Assembly (NCBI RefSeq): GCF_003337235.1
Contig: NZ_QPJC01000011.1
Location: forward strand, 62,001 to 126,000
From: Halopolyspora algeriensis
GTDB taxonomy: Bacteria > Actinomycetota > Actinomycetes > Mycobacteriales > Pseudonocardiaceae
Reading direction: 5' to 3'
Length of the DNA stretch: 64,000 bases
Position numbers and translations under genes: made by a program. Under the pieces are notes generated by a model that was given only the letters and a program-made list of their open reading frames with translations, made no database searches and was not told the DNA's origin. Shown here piece after piece: positions 27,181 to 37,028 of the stretch. The first letter of the stretch is position 1; each line of letters starts with the position of its first letter.

Positions 27181-27206
27181 ACGAGTACCGCAACGTGGAG
27201 GTGCCT

Positions 27207-28154
27207 GTGAAACGTCGATCGTTCGCCGACCGGCTGTCCGTGTCTCCACCGGGACTTTCCGACATGCTGCTCCTGCTGTGGGTGGGGGGACTCGGCATGA
27301 CCCGCAACGACGGTGACGGGGTGCCGATCCTGCGTACCGGCCTCCCGTCGATCGGCGCGGATGACGTGGCGGTGACCTGGGTCGGGCACGCGACGTACCT
27401 GATCCGTGCCTGCGGTATCAACCTGCTGGTCGACCCCGTGTGGTCGGGACGTATTCCCGGGGTACGGCAGCGGCTCACTCCGCCCGGTGTGGCATTCGCC
27501 GAACTGCCGCCGATCGACGCGGTGCTGATCAGCCACAATCACTACGATCACCTCGACGCCCCGACGTTGCGGCGCCTGCCGCGCGACACGCCGGTGCTGG
27601 CGCCCCGGGGACTGGCCATGTGGTTCGGCCGCCGTGGTTTCACCTCGGTCACCGAGATGGACTGGTGGGAGTCGACCCGCATCGGCGGGATCGACATCGA
27701 TTTCGTGCCCGCGCACCACTGGAGTCGCCGCACGTTGTGGGACTTCTGCCATAGCCTGTGGGGTGGCTGGGTCATCACCGCACCGGACGGGCGACGGCTG
27801 TATCACGCGGGCGACAGTGGCTACGGCGAGTACTTCACCGAGATCGGACGCCGCTATCCCGATATCGACGTCGCAATGCTGCCGATCGGGGCGTACGAAC
27901 CGCGCTGGTTCATGCGGCCGGTGCACATGTGTCCCGAGGAGGCGGTACGGGCGGCCTCGGATCTCGGCGCCGCGCGCATGGCGGGGATGCACTGGGGCGC
28001 CTTCGCGCTCAGCCAGGAACCGCCCGTGGAACCGTTGAACCGGGTACGCAAAGCCTGGCGTGAGGCCGGGCGCGATCCGGACGAGCTGTGGGATCTCGCC
28101 GTGGGGGAGACCCGCGTCCTCGGCGGAAGGGACCACCCGGCCGATCACGGATGA
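27207..28154 (+). CDS. Metallo-beta-lactamase-fold hydrolase, NAPE-PLD/UlaG-like
   Basis: 315 residues. The metal motif is SHNHYDHLD at about residues 108-116, with later ligands in PAHHWSRR, YHAGDSGYG and GMHWGAFAL. The arrangement matches the group of N-acylphosphatidylethanolamine phospholipase D-like hydrolases. A hydrophobic segment near residues 20-32 (MLLLLWVGGLG) may attach it to the membrane. Start GTG 27207 has GGAGGTG at 27197-27203. It lies 26 bases after the SCO1664-family gene and may be co-transcribed. Substrate unknown. Confidence 0.85.
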   Translation: MKRRSFADRLSVSPPGLSDMLLLLWVGGLGMTRNDGDGVPILRTGLPSIGADDVAVTWVGHATYLIRACGINLLVDPVWSGRIPGVRQRLTPPGVAFAELPPIDAVLISHNHYDHLDAPTLRRLPRDTPVLAPRGLAMWFGRRGFTSVTEMDWWESTRIGGIDIDFVPAHHWSRRTLWDFCHSLWGGWVITAPDGRRLYHAGDSGYGEYFTEIGRRYPDIDVAMLPIGAYEPRWFMRPVHMCPEEAVRAASDLGAARMAGMHWGAFALSQEPPVEPLNRVRKAWREAGRDPDELWDLAVGETRVLGGRDHPADHG

Positions 28155-28346
28155 GGCCGGATGGACCACGTCGAGCGTGCGGGGTTGCGCGAGGTCGATC
28201 GGACGCCGAGTGGGCTGCGCCCCGACTCCGAGTGTCCGACCAAGGCGGTGGATGGCACCCTGGAACCGCTCGACTCGGTGGTGACCGCTCGAGGCTGAGC
28301 ACCGGCCGTGGCAGCGCGATGAGCGGCGGGTGCTCGCGCAAGGCGG

Positions 28347-28352
28347 TAGCGT
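28347..28352 (+). promoter_or_regulatory. -10 box of the MoxR-VWA operon (leaderless)
   Basis: TAGCGT ends seven bases before GTG 28360. The 205 bases between the hydrolase stop and this start hold no other gene. This spacing decides the GTG over an in-frame start at 28330. Confidence 0.5.
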
Positions 28353-28359
28353 CGACGTC

Positions 28360-29763
28360 GTGACGGACACGCTGGCACAGCCCGCGGAACTGCCTCGCAC
28401 GGCAGGCGAGCTCCGCGCCCGGGGACATCATCCCCGCAGTGTGAAAGCGGAGCTGCGCGGCAACCTGCTGGAAGCGCTGCGTTCCGGCCGCACACTCTGG
28501 CCCGGGGTCGTCGGGTTCGACCGCACCGTGCTGCCGCAGCTCGAACGGGCACTGCTCGCCGGCCACGACACGGTCCTGCTCGGTGAGCGCGGTCAGGGCA
28601 AGACCCGGTTGCTGCGGGCCCTGCCCGAACTGCTCGACGAGTGGACCCCGGTGATTTCGGGGTCCGAGCTCGACGAGCACCCGCTCGAACCGATCACACC
28701 GGTATCGCGGCGCCGCGCCACCGAGCAGGGCGATGCGCTGCCTGTCGCGTGGCGGCATCGCAGCGAGCGCTACATCGAAAAGCTCGCCACCCCGGACACC
28801 GCTGTCGCCGACCTCGTCGGCGATGTGGACCCGGTGAAGGTCGCCGAAGGCAGGTCCCTCGGCGATCCCGAGACCATCCATTTCGGCCTGGTACCGAGGG
28901 CGCATCGTGGCATCGTGGCGATCAACGAGCTGCCGGATCTGGCCGAGCGCATCCAGGTGGCGCTGCTCAATGTCATGGCCGAGCGCGATATCCAGATCCG
29001 CGGCTACAGCCTGCGGTTGCCGCTGGACGTGTTCCTGGTCGCCACCGCCAATCCGGAGGACTACACCAACCGGGGCCGCATCATCACGCCGTTGAAGGAC
29101 CGATTCGGCGCGGAGATCCGAACCCACTATCCGGAGACCCTCGACGCCGAGATCGCGCTCGTGCGGCAGGAGGCTGCTCTGGAGGCCGAGGTCGGCGACC
29201 ACCTGCTGGAGGTGCTCGCCCGTTTTGTGGCCCATCTGCGCGAGTCACCCGCGGTGGATCAGCGCTCCGGTGTGTCGGCACGGTTCGCCATCGCCGCGGC
29301 GGAGACGGTTTCCGCGGCCGCCGTGCACCGAGCTGCGGTCACGGGGGAGTCCGCTGCCGTGGGCAGGCCCGTCGACCTGGATGCGGTGATCCCGGTGTTG
29401 CGGGGCAAGCTGGAATTCGAGGCGGGTGAACAGGGCCGCGAGGACGAAGTGCTGGGATATCTGCTGCGCCGCTCCGTCGCCGACACGGCCCGCGGCGTCT
29501 TCGCCGGGCTCGACATGCAGTCGCTGGTGGATGCCGTCTCCGGTGGACACCGGGTGGCCACCGGAGATCGTATTGCCGCCCACGAGGTCCTGACCGCACT
29601 GCCCGAACTGCCCGTCCTCCAGCAGGTGGCCGAACGCCTCGGTGTCCGCGCCGAGGCCTCGCCGGGCAGGATCGCCAGTGCCGTGGAGCTTGCTCTGGAG
29701 TCGCTGTACCTGGCCAAGCGACTCGCCAAGGACACCGACGACGACGGGATGGTGTACGGCTGA
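28360..29763 (+). CDS. MoxR-type AAA+ ATPase (magnesium-chelatase subunit I-like)
   Basis: A 467-residue AAA+ protein. Walker A is GERGQGKT near residue 75, Walker B-like region GIVAINELPDL, and sensor 1 VATANPEDYTNRGRII. It is paired with a VWA-domain protein by a TGATG junction, the classic MoxR/VWA chaperone arrangement (Rv0958/Rv0959-like, recalled). Such pairs act in assembly or remodelling of client proteins or metal insertion. The client is unknown; adjacent genes give no direct clue. GTG 28360 follows a TAGCGT -10 box. Confidence 0.88.
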   Translation: MTDTLAQPAELPRTAGELRARGHHPRSVKAELRGNLLEALRSGRTLWPGVVGFDRTVLPQLERALLAGHDTVLLGERGQGKTRLLRALPELLDEWTPVISGSELDEHPLEPITPVSRRRATEQGDALPVAWRHRSERYIEKLATPDTAVADLVGDVDPVKVAEGRSLGDPETIHFGLVPRAHRGIVAINELPDLAERIQVALLNVMAERDIQIRGYSLRLPLDVFLVATANPEDYTNRGRIITPLKDRFGAEIRTHYPETLDAEIALVRQEAALEAEVGDHLLEVLARFVAHLRESPAVDQRSGVSARFAIAAAETVSAAAVHRAAVTGESAAVGRPVDLDAVIPVLRGKLEFEAGEQGREDEVLGYLLRRSVADTARGVFAGLDMQSLVDAVSGGHRVATGDRIAAHEVLTALPELPVLQQVAERLGVRAEASPGRIASAVELALESLYLAKRLAKDTDDDGMVYG

Positions 29764-31733
29764 TGTCCGATCACTCCCGCCGCTACCGGTACGGCGCCTG
29801 GCACGGCGGTGCCGATCCGTTGGAACCTCCGACGGATCTGCGTTCGGCGCTGGCCGAGATCGGCCGCGAGGTCATGGAGGGCGCCTCGCCGCGCGCGGCC
29901 CTCGACGAGCTGCTGCGCACGGGGACGGAAGACACCACCGGCCTGGACGAACTCACCCGACGCCTGTGGCAGCGCCGCAGCGAGCTGCAACGGCATTACC
30001 GGATCGACGGAACGATGCGCGAGGTGCGCGAACTTCTCGACCGTGCACTCGAGCAGGAACGGCAGGCGCTGTCGGCCGAGCACAGCGAGGATGCCCGGTT
30101 CCGGGAACTGCGGATGGCGGCGCTGCCCACCGACACGGCGGGTGCCGTTTCGGAATTGGCCGACTACGACTGGCGCTCACCACAGGCGCGGGAGAGCTTC
30201 GAAGACATTCGGCGCCTGCTGGGCAGCGAGATGCTGGAGCAGCGCTTCCGGGGGATGAAGGAAGGGCTGCAGCAGACCACGCCCGACGACGTCGAGCGGA
30301 TCCGCGAGATGCTCGACGCCCTGTCGAACCTCCTTGCGGCGCACACTCGGGGAGATGCCGACGTCGAACGGCGTTTCCAGCGCTTCATGGCCGACTACGG
30401 GGAGTTCTTCCCGGAGAACCCCCGCACCGTGGACGAGCTCGTCGATGCGCTGGCCGAGCGTTCGGCCGCCGCTCGGCGACTGCTGAACTCGATGAGTGAG
30501 CAGCAACGCAACGAGCTCGCCTCGCTGTCGCAGCAGGCGTTCGGTGACCCTCGGATCGCTCGGGCGCTCGAGCGGATGGACGCACAATTGCGGTCACTGC
30601 GTCCTGATGAGGACTGGGACTCGCGGACACGATTCCGCGGGGACGAGCCGATGGGGCTCGGCGCGGCCACGGCGGCGATGGCCGAGCTGGGGGAGCTGGA
30701 GCGGTTGGCCGAGCAGTTGGGCCAGTCCTACCCCGGTGCGCGGCTGGAGGACATCGATCTGGAGGCGTTGGGCAGGCAACTCGGTGAGCAGGCGGCGGTG
30801 GACGCGCAGCGGTTGTCGGAACTGGACCGGCAACTGCGGCAGCAGGGCATGCTTCAACGGGGGCCGGAGGGAAGTCTGCGGCTGAGCCCCCGAGCCCTGC
30901 GCCGCTTGGGGGAGACCGCGCTGCGCTCGATGATCGCGCAGTTGCGTTCGCGCCGCGGTGAGCGTGACACGAATCGCACGGGCGCGGCGGGAGAGCCGAC
31001 CGGAGCCACCCGGCCGTGGAGTTTCGGTGATTCCGAGCCGTGGGACGCCGCCCGGACCGTACGCAACGCCGTTCTGCGCAGGGCCCGGGACAGTGCTGCC
31101 GGAGTGCCCTCGGCACAGCTGGAGCTGTCCGATCTCGAGGTGACGGAAGTCGAGCAGCGATCCCGTGCGGCCGTGGCGTTGTGCGTGGACACGTCGTGGT
31201 CGATGGTCCAGGACGGGCGGTGGGTGCCGATGAAGCGCACGGCACTCGCGCTGCACCATCTGATCTCCACCCGCTACCGCTCGGATTCCCTGCAGTTGAT
31301 CACGTTCGGTCGGTACGCCGCGACGGTGGACGTGGGCGGGCTGACGGCTCTGGAGGGAGCCTGGGAGCAGGGGACGAACATGCACCACGCGCTCCTGCTG
31401 GCCGGGCGACACCTCCGGCGCCATCCCGACGCGCAGCCGGTCGTGCTCGTGATCACCGATGGTGAGCCGACCGCACACCTGGAGCCGGATGGTGCGGCGG
31501 TGTTCGACTACCCCCCGACGCCACGAACACTGTCGGTCACGTTGTCCGAAGCGGATGCGTTGAGCCGCCTGGATGCCGCACTCAGCGTCTTCATGCTCGG
31601 CGAGGACGATCGGTTGGCGGCCTTCGTCGACATTCTCGCCCGAAAGTCACGGGGGCGCGTCGTCGCTCCGACGGCCGACGGGCTCGGCGCCGCGGTCGTC
31701 GGGGACTACCTCCACACCAGGCGGCGCCGCTGA
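29763..31733 (+). CDS. VWA-domain protein, partner of MoxR ATPase
   Basis: 656 residues. Residues 1-460 are mostly helical, acidic and Gln/Arg-rich. The C-terminal 180 residues are a von Willebrand factor A domain with an intact MIDAS motif: Asp476-x-Ser-x-Ser in DTSWSM, the later Thr in EQGTNMHH and the Asp in VITDGEPT. Start ATG 29763 shares a base with the upstream TGA. No signal peptide, so the protein acts in the cytosol with the ATPase. The stop codon lies in the first unit of a 14-base tandem repeat. Confidence 0.9.
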   Translation: MSDHSRRYRYGAWHGGADPLEPPTDLRSALAEIGREVMEGASPRAALDELLRTGTEDTTGLDELTRRLWQRRSELQRHYRIDGTMREVRELLDRALEQERQALSAEHSEDARFRELRMAALPTDTAGAVSELADYDWRSPQARESFEDIRRLLGSEMLEQRFRGMKEGLQQTTPDDVERIREMLDALSNLLAAHTRGDADVERRFQRFMADYGEFFPENPRTVDELVDALAERSAAARRLLNSMSEQQRNELASLSQQAFGDPRIARALERMDAQLRSLRPDEDWDSRTRFRGDEPMGLGAATAAMAELGELERLAEQLGQSYPGARLEDIDLEALGRQLGEQAAVDAQRLSELDRQLRQQGMLQRGPEGSLRLSPRALRRLGETALRSMIAQLRSRRGERDTNRTGAAGEPTGATRPWSFGDSEPWDAARTVRNAVLRRARDSAAGVPSAQLELSDLEVTEVEQRSRAAVALCVDTSWSMVQDGRWVPMKRTALALHHLISTRYRSDSLQLITFGRYAATVDVGGLTALEGAWEQGTNMHHALLLAGRHLRRHPDAQPVVLVITDGEPTAHLEPDGAAVFDYPPTPRTLSVTLSEADALSRLDAALSVFMLGEDDRLAAFVDILARKSRGRVVAPTADGLGAAVVGDYLHTRRRR

Positions 31734-31779
31734 ACGAGTGCCGTTGAACGAGTGCCGTTGAACGAGTGCCGTTGAACGA
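31731..31779 (+). repeat. 14-base tandem repeat, 3.5 copies, starting on a stop codon
   Basis: TGAACGAGTGCCGT occurs three times in a row at 31731-31744, 31745-31758 and 31759-31772, then a half copy to 31779. The copies are identical. The first TGA is the VWA gene stop, so repeat number does not affect the protein. Confidence 0.95.
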
Positions 31780-31790
31780 ACCGGGTCTCG

Positions 31791-31820
31791 CCGGCTCGCA
31801 TCGGTCCGGCTCGCATCGGT
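31791..31820 (+). repeat. 15-base perfect tandem duplication upstream of the BCCT gene
   Basis: CCGGCTCGCATCGGT occurs twice, at 31791-31805 and 31806-31820, twelve bases after the 14-base repeat. The remaining 257 bases before the BCCT start contain no gene I can support; GTGCTCG and CGAGCAC at 31865-31871 and 31880-31886 could form a small hairpin. Confidence 0.93.
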
Positions 31821-32077
31821 GGCGCTGCCGCCTTATCCTGTTCTCACTCCGATCAGGATCGGTCGTGCTCGTACTCGGCCGAGCACAGGGAATCGAGCAG
31901 AGGGCTTGCTGACCTCCGTTCCGGCAGGCCACAGCGATCGCTTACCGTGCCGCCGCCGGTGGCTCGGCTTGACCTGAACAGGTGGTGGCACAGAGGGACG
32001 CGGCGCCGCATCGGCGGCACCGGCCGCGCAGATTCGTCGCAGACTCTCGAAAGCGGCACTCGGAGAGGTGAGCCGCA

Positions 32078-33763
32078 ATGGTCCAGTACCTCAAGACACA
32101 CACGAATCCGCCGGTGTTCGTCATCTCGGCGCTCGTGACCCTGGCCTTCGTACTGTGGGGTGTGCTCGCCCCGGCCAATGTCGCCACGGTGGCCGGCGCG
32201 GTGAACAGTTTCATCACGACGAATTTCGAATGGCTCTACATCATCGCCGCGAGTTTCTTTCTGATTTTCGTCCTCCTCATCATGATCAGCCGATACGGAA
32301 CCATCCGGCTCGGTCCTCCCGATTCCACACCGGAATACGGCAACACGGCCTGGTTCGCCATGTTGTTCACCGCCGGTATGGGAATCGGACTCGTGTACTA
32401 CGCGGTCAGCGAGCCGGTGACGCATTTCCTCAACCCCCCGGTCGGTGAGGGCGGTACCCGGGAAGCGGTCCCGCAGGCGATGAACCTGACGTTCTTCCAC
32501 TGGGGTCTGCACCCGTGGGCGATCTACATCGTTCTCGGCCTGGCGCTGGGCTACTTCGCTTTCCGCAAGGGACTCCCGTTGCGCCCCGCCGCCGCCTTGT
32601 ACCCGCTGATCGGCGACAGGCTCTACGGATGGCTCGGCAACACCATCGACATCCTCGCGGTGTTCGGAACCCTGTTCGGGCTCGCGACCTCGCTGGGACT
32701 GGGCGGTCAGCAGGTCGGAGCCGGGCTCGAAGCGCTGTTCGGCATACCGAATACGACGTTCCTGCAGATCGTGTTGATTCTGGCGATCACGTCCATCGCG
32801 GTCGTGTCGGTGATGCTCGGTATCGACAAGGGGATCCGGAACCTCTCGCTGATCAATCTCTGGCTCGCGTTGGCACTGATGGTGTTCGTGTTCGGGTTCG
32901 CCTCCTCGCGGGACCTGCTCAATGCGCTGGCGGCGAACATCGGAACATACCTGCAGAATCTGCCGGTCACCAGCTTCGAGACGTATCCGGGAAACAACGC
33001 GGCCCAGGAATGGCAGGCCTCCTGGACGCTGTTCTACTGGGGCTGGTGGATCTCGTGGTCACCGTTCGTCGGCATGTTCATCGCCCGGATCTCCTACGGC
33101 CGCACCATCCGGTCGTTCATCGCCGGGGCACTGTTCGCGCCGGTCGGTGCCTCCATGGTGTGGCTGACGGTCTTCGGTGACGCGGCACTGCGCTCGCTGC
33201 TGCGCAATCCCGACAACCCGCTGGCCGAAGCCGGTGCCGAGACCGCGATGTTCTCGCTGCTGCAGCAATTACCGATCCCGCAGGCGCTGACCGTGCTCTC
33301 CTCCGTGGTCGTGATCGTCGTGGTCGTGTTGTTCTTCGCCACCTCCTCGGACTCCGGGTCGTTGGTGGTCGACATCCTGACCAATGGCGGGGATCCGCAT
33401 CCGAGGTGGCAGCAGCGCCTGTTCTGGGCCGTGCTGGAGGGGGTGATCGCGGCCATTCTGCTGGCCGCGGGTGCGGTCAGTGGTGCGGACGCACTCAGCG
33501 CCCTGCAGGCGGCCTCCATCGTGGCCGGGTTGCCCTTCTGCATCGTGCTGCTGGTGATGTGCATCGGGATATGGCGCGGGTTGGCTTCCGAGCGGGGCGT
33601 ACTCGCGGGTACCCGGGAACCGAGTCCGCTGGTTGCCATGCGAGCGGAAACCATGCGCTCCAGGGGTTCCAGCAGTACCCGCACGGATGTCGCCGAGCGG
33701 GAGGCCGAGACCGGTTCGACCGAGAGCGCGGAGGAGGACACCGGCTCACCGCCGCAGCGGTGA
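32078..33763 (+). CDS. BCCT-family transporter (betaine/carnitine/choline)
   Basis: A 561-residue carrier with 12 membrane segments. Family landmarks are [14 protein letters not shown] with the Gly-x-Gly-x-Gly substrate loop and [25 protein letters not shown], whose middle tryptophans form the quaternary-amine site. BCCT carriers import glycine betaine and similar osmolytes, usually with sodium. The C-terminal 60 residues are charged and may sense osmolarity as in BetP, but this is inference. A strong ribosome site (GGAGAGGTGAG) precedes ATG 32078. It lies alone between the VWA gene and mshC, so it may have its own promoter in the repeat-rich 344-base upstream gap. Confidence 0.93.
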   Translation: MVQYLKTHTNPPVFVISALVTLAFVLWGVLAPANVATVAGAVNSFITTNFEWLYIIAASFFLIFVLLIMISRYGTIRLGPPDSTPEYGNTAWFAMLFTAGMGIGLVYYAVSEPVTHFLNPPVGEGGTREAVPQAMNLTFFHWGLHPWAIYIVLGLALGYFAFRKGLPLRPAAALYPLIGDRLYGWLGNTIDILAVFGTLFGLATSLGLGGQQVGAGLEALFGIPNTTFLQIVLILAITSIAVVSVMLGIDKGIRNLSLINLWLALALMVFVFGFASSRDLLNALAANIGTYLQNLPVTSFETYPGNNAAQEWQASWTLFYWGWWISWSPFVGMFIARISYGRTIRSFIAGALFAPVGASMVWLTVFGDAALRSLLRNPDNPLAEAGAETAMFSLLQQLPIPQALTVLSSVVVIVVVVLFFATSSDSGSLVVDILTNGGDPHPRWQQRLFWAVLEGVIAAILLAAGAVSGADALSALQAASIVAGLPFCIVLLVMCIGIWRGLASERGVLAGTREPSPLVAMRAETMRSRGSSSTRTDVAEREAETGSTESAEEDTGSPPQR

Positions 33764-33863
33764 GCCGGTGCCGCGGCGGGACGAGGCCGGCGCCCGGCGG
33801 TCCGTGCCCGGTGGAAGCGGTGGCTGGAGCAACCACCCGAGCGAGCTTGCCGCCCTCTTCATC

Positions 33864-33869
33864 TAGGCT
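33864..33869 (+). promoter_or_regulatory. -10 box of mshC (leaderless)
   Basis: TAGGCT lies seven bases before ATG 33877, identical in sequence and spacing to the dop promoter at 53476-53481. Confidence 0.55.
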
Positions 33870-33876
33870 CGGGCGC

Positions 33877-35112
33877 ATGCAACCCTGGTCGTCGGTTCCC
33901 GTTCCCAGCGTGCCCGGTACACCGCGCCCCCTGCGGCTGTTCGACACCGCCACCGGTGAGATCCGCCCCACCGGAGCGGGTCGGCAGGCGCGGATGTACG
34001 TGTGCGGTATCACTCCCTACGACGCGACCCATCTCGGGCACGCCGCCACCTACCTGGCCTATGACCTGGTGCACCGCATCTGGCGGGACAACGGCCACGA
34101 CGTGCACTACGTGCAGAACGTCACCGACATCGACGATCCGTTGCTGGAGCGGGCCGAGCGGGACAACGAGGACTGGATCGTGCTCGGCATGCGTGAAACC
34201 GCCCTGTTCCGTGAGGACATGGAAGCTCTGCGGGTACTTCCGCCGGGAGACTTCATCGGTGCGGTCGAGGCGATGCCCGAGATCGTGCAAGCGGTCGGCA
34301 AGCTGCTCTCCTCCGGTGCGGCCTACCGGCTCGACGACGAGTACCCGGATGTCTACTTCCGGTACAACGCCACGGGCAGGCTCGGTTACGAATCGCACTA
34401 CAGCCGGGCGGATATGGAGGCGGTCTACGCCGACCGCGGAGGAGACCCGGACCGCGCGGGCAAGGAGCACCCTCTGGATGCCCTGCTGTGGCGCATGGCC
34501 AGGCCCGGAGAACCGTCCTGGGATTCCGAGCTCGGTGCCGGCCGCCCGGGGTGGCACCTCGAGTGCTCGGCCATCGCGCTCAACCGGCTGGGGATCGGAT
34601 TCGACCTCCAGGGAGGTGGCTCGGACCTGGCGTTCCCGCACCACGAGTTCAGCGCCGCCCATGCCGAGGCGCTCACCGGTGAGTATCCGTTCGCGCGCCA
34701 CTATTCCCACACGGGCATGGTCGGACTGGACGGTGCGAAGATGTCGAAGTCGAAGGGCAACCTCGTTTTCGTCTCCCGGCTGCGCGGGGACCGGGTCGAT
34801 CCGATGGCCATCCGTCTGGCGCTGCTCGACGGGCACTACCGCAGTGACCGTTCGTGGACGGCCGATGTGCTCACCGGAGGCGCTGCCCGACTCGCGCGCT
34901 GGCGCCAGGCGGTCAAGGCGGAGTCCGGGCCGGTTGCGGAGCAGGCGGTGGCCGGGCTTCGGGAACGGCTGTCCGACGATCTCGACACCGAACGTGCCCT
35001 CCAGGCGGTGGATGCCTGGGTCGACGAGGTGCTGAGCGGCCGTGGTGACGATCACCACGCCCCGGCGGTGATGCGCGACGCCGTGGACGCCCTGCTCGGT
35101 GTTCGCCTGTAA
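33877..35112 (+). CDS. mshC: MshC, cysteine:GlcN-Ins ligase of mycothiol synthesis
   Basis: A 411-residue cysteinyl-tRNA-synthetase-like ligase that joins L-cysteine to glucosaminyl-inositol with ATP in mycothiol synthesis. HIGH reads HLGH in THLGHAATY and KMSKS is at residues 288-292. The zinc-binding residues are in YVCGITPYD and WHLECSAIA. It is shorter than a real CysS because the C-terminal anticodon-binding part is reduced, which separates MshC from the tRNA enzyme. ATG 33877 follows a TAGGCT box with no ribosome site, as expected for a leaderless message. DUF3090 and SCO1664-family genes lie upstream as in relatives. Confidence 0.93.
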   Translation: MQPWSSVPVPSVPGTPRPLRLFDTATGEIRPTGAGRQARMYVCGITPYDATHLGHAATYLAYDLVHRIWRDNGHDVHYVQNVTDIDDPLLERAERDNEDWIVLGMRETALFREDMEALRVLPPGDFIGAVEAMPEIVQAVGKLLSSGAAYRLDDEYPDVYFRYNATGRLGYESHYSRADMEAVYADRGGDPDRAGKEHPLDALLWRMARPGEPSWDSELGAGRPGWHLECSAIALNRLGIGFDLQGGGSDLAFPHHEFSAAHAEALTGEYPFARHYSHTGMVGLDGAKMSKSKGNLVFVSRLRGDRVDPMAIRLALLDGHYRSDRSWTADVLTGGAARLARWRQAVKAESGPVAEQAVAGLRERLSDDLDTERALQAVDAWVDEVLSGRGDDHHAPAVMRDAVDALLGVRL

Positions 35113-35251
35113 CTGCTCGTCGACGGGCTCGAATGCGCCACCGCCGGGGTGATCCCCCCGCATGGACTTTCCCGGTGCCGTCTGATTGGATCTTGCCCAT
35201 GACTCCGCACACAGCCGGAATCGGCGCCGCGCGCGCGGATGGCGAGGTGCC

Positions 35252-36571
35252 ATGGTGACTCGACTCCGGGACATGCTCGAACGCTCCCGCAAATCACTAC
35301 TGGACCCCGCGACCAAGCAACGGTGGGAAGGATCCACCCGGCAGTGGTTGCAGCGGTCCCGCGAGACCGTGAGCCAACTGGTCGGCTCCCCGACCGCCCG
35401 GGAAACGGGTTCGCAGGAAGTGTTGGCAGGGGTGTGTTCGAGCGTGGCTCTGCGCGATCTCAACCTCGTGGATTCGCTGCTGGAGCAACTCGAGCAGATG
35501 GAGTCCGACGAGGACGATCCCGACACGCTCGCACGGCTGTACAAACTCGACCACCTCGCGACTCGTCTACGGCGCAACGGGGAGAACCTCCGGGTGCTGG
35601 CCGGGCGCGACGCCGGTGGCAGCCACGCCGAGACGTCTCCGCTGGTCGATGTGATCCGTGCGGGTATGTCCTCGATCGAGCACTACACGCGGATCGAACT
35701 GGGCAAGATCGCCACTCTCGGCGTGGTGGGGTTCGCCGCCGACGATGTCAGCAGGTTGCTCGCCGAGTTGCTGGACAACGCCACGACTCACTCACCCCCG
35801 AATTCCGCGGTGACCGTCAGCGCACACCTCACCGAGCAGGGCAGCGTCATGGTGCGCATCGAGGACTCGGGTATCGGGCTGCCCGCGGCACGCCTGTCCG
35901 CGCTGAACGAGCGGCTGGCCAGCGCACCGGTGCTGGACCGCAACGCGGTGCAGCACATGGGGCTCGCGGTGGTGCGGCGGCTGTCCGCCAGGCACAATGT
36001 TCGCGTGTGGTTGGCCCGGCGGGCGCCGCACGGCACCACTGCTTCGGTCCTGCTGCCACCTGCGCTGGTTCAGGGCACCGTGGCTTCCACGCGCCGGCGA
36101 GCGAGTCCTGCCGGGGGCGCCGCTGCGGATGCCGGATCGAAGCCACGCACGTCCGGGGTTGCCGCAGCACTCCAGCAGGCACGTTCCCGGCCCGGCGCCG
36201 AGAGCCGGGGTTCCATCGCGTCCGGCGTGGGGCAGGAATCGGAAATGGTCTCCGCCGATTCGAACGGCTTTCCGGCGCAGGAGCCTCGGGCAGGAAAGCC
36301 CGAGCAGCATTCCACGTCGACGGATTCCGCGACGACGGCCAACGGGCTACCCCGCCGGGTGCCGCAGAGCTTGAAGGAACCGTCGATAACCTGGCCGCCC
36401 CCTGCGCCCGAGACCGACGGGTCCGGTGGCTCGGGCGAATCCGACGAGCAGGACCAGCGCGCCGGTCATGAGCAACTGCTCGCCGACCTCGGTGCCTTCG
36501 CCGCGGGTGAGCAGGCCGCTCATGCCGAGAACCAATCCCGTACCGACACAGCCGAAGGACACGATCAGTGA
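35252..36571 (+). CDS. CvnA-type histidine-kinase-like ATPase of a conservon (no sensor domain)
   Basis: 439 residues. Residues 80-145 form a dimerisation-type helix pair with the actinobacterial conservon signature LYKLDHLATRLRRNGENL. Residues 150-290 are a GHKL ATPase with the N box LAELLDNATTHS, the G box EDSGIGLP and MGLAVVRRLSARHN. Residues 290-439 are low-complexity Ser/Pro/Glu-rich. Usual CvnA proteins carry N-terminal membrane and sensor segments; these are absent, so this one is cytosolic. ATG 35252 has GAGGTG just upstream. It overlaps the next gene (GTGA) and heads a four-gene conservon. Confidence 0.9.
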   Translation: MVTRLRDMLERSRKSLLDPATKQRWEGSTRQWLQRSRETVSQLVGSPTARETGSQEVLAGVCSSVALRDLNLVDSLLEQLEQMESDEDDPDTLARLYKLDHLATRLRRNGENLRVLAGRDAGGSHAETSPLVDVIRAGMSSIEHYTRIELGKIATLGVVGFAADDVSRLLAELLDNATTHSPPNSAVTVSAHLTEQGSVMVRIEDSGIGLPAARLSALNERLASAPVLDRNAVQHMGLAVVRRLSARHNVRVWLARRAPHGTTASVLLPPALVQGTVASTRRRASPAGGAAADAGSKPRTSGVAAALQQARSRPGAESRGSIASGVGQESEMVSADSNGFPAQEPRAGKPEQHSTSTDSATTANGLPRRVPQSLKEPSITWPPPAPETDGSGGSGESDEQDQRAGHEQLLADLGAFAAGEQAAHAENQSRTDTAEGHDQ

Positions 36572-37011
36572 CGGCGGCAGACGGCAACGCATACCCGCAG
36601 GATTTCGACTGGCTGGTCGACGACTTCGTCGGCCGGGTCCACGGCGTGACCCATGCGCTGATCCTGTCCGCTGACGGACTACCGCTCGCGGCATCCTCGA
36701 CGGTGGGATCGGACGATGCCGAACAACTCGCGGCGATCTCCAGTGGTTTGCTCAGCCTTGCCCACAACAGTGCTGTCCTGTTCGACAAGGGCAGTTGTGA
36801 GCAGATCATCATCCGGATGAGTCAGGGTTACTTCCTGTTCATGGGAATCGGGTCCGGTGCGTGCCTGGCGGTGCTGACCTCCTCGGAAGCGGAAATGCGA
36901 GTTGTGGCCTACGAGATGACGCAGTTCGTGGAAAACACCGGGCACGCTCTGACTCCCGAGGTGCGTGCCGACCTGCGCCGCGTGGTCACCGCTCGGCGAC
37001 CCCGTGACTGA
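36568..37011 (+). CDS. CvnB-type roadblock/LC7 protein
   Basis: A 147-residue roadblock/LC7-fold protein. It starts at GTG 36568 inside the CvnA stop (GTGA). Typical landmarks are FVGRVHGVTHALILSADGLPLA and a C-terminal helix. In conservons CvnB binds the GTPase CvnD and is thought to regulate it, like MglB for MglA. Eighteen bases separate it from the DUF742 gene. No membrane segment. Length normal. Confidence 0.92.
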   Translation: MTAADGNAYPQDFDWLVDDFVGRVHGVTHALILSADGLPLAASSTVGSDDAEQLAAISSGLLSLAHNSAVLFDKGSCEQIIIRMSQGYFLFMGIGSGACLAVLTSSEAEMRVVAYEMTQFVENTGHALTPEVRADLRRVVTARRPRD

Positions 37012-37028
37012 ACCGCGAAGGAAGCCCG

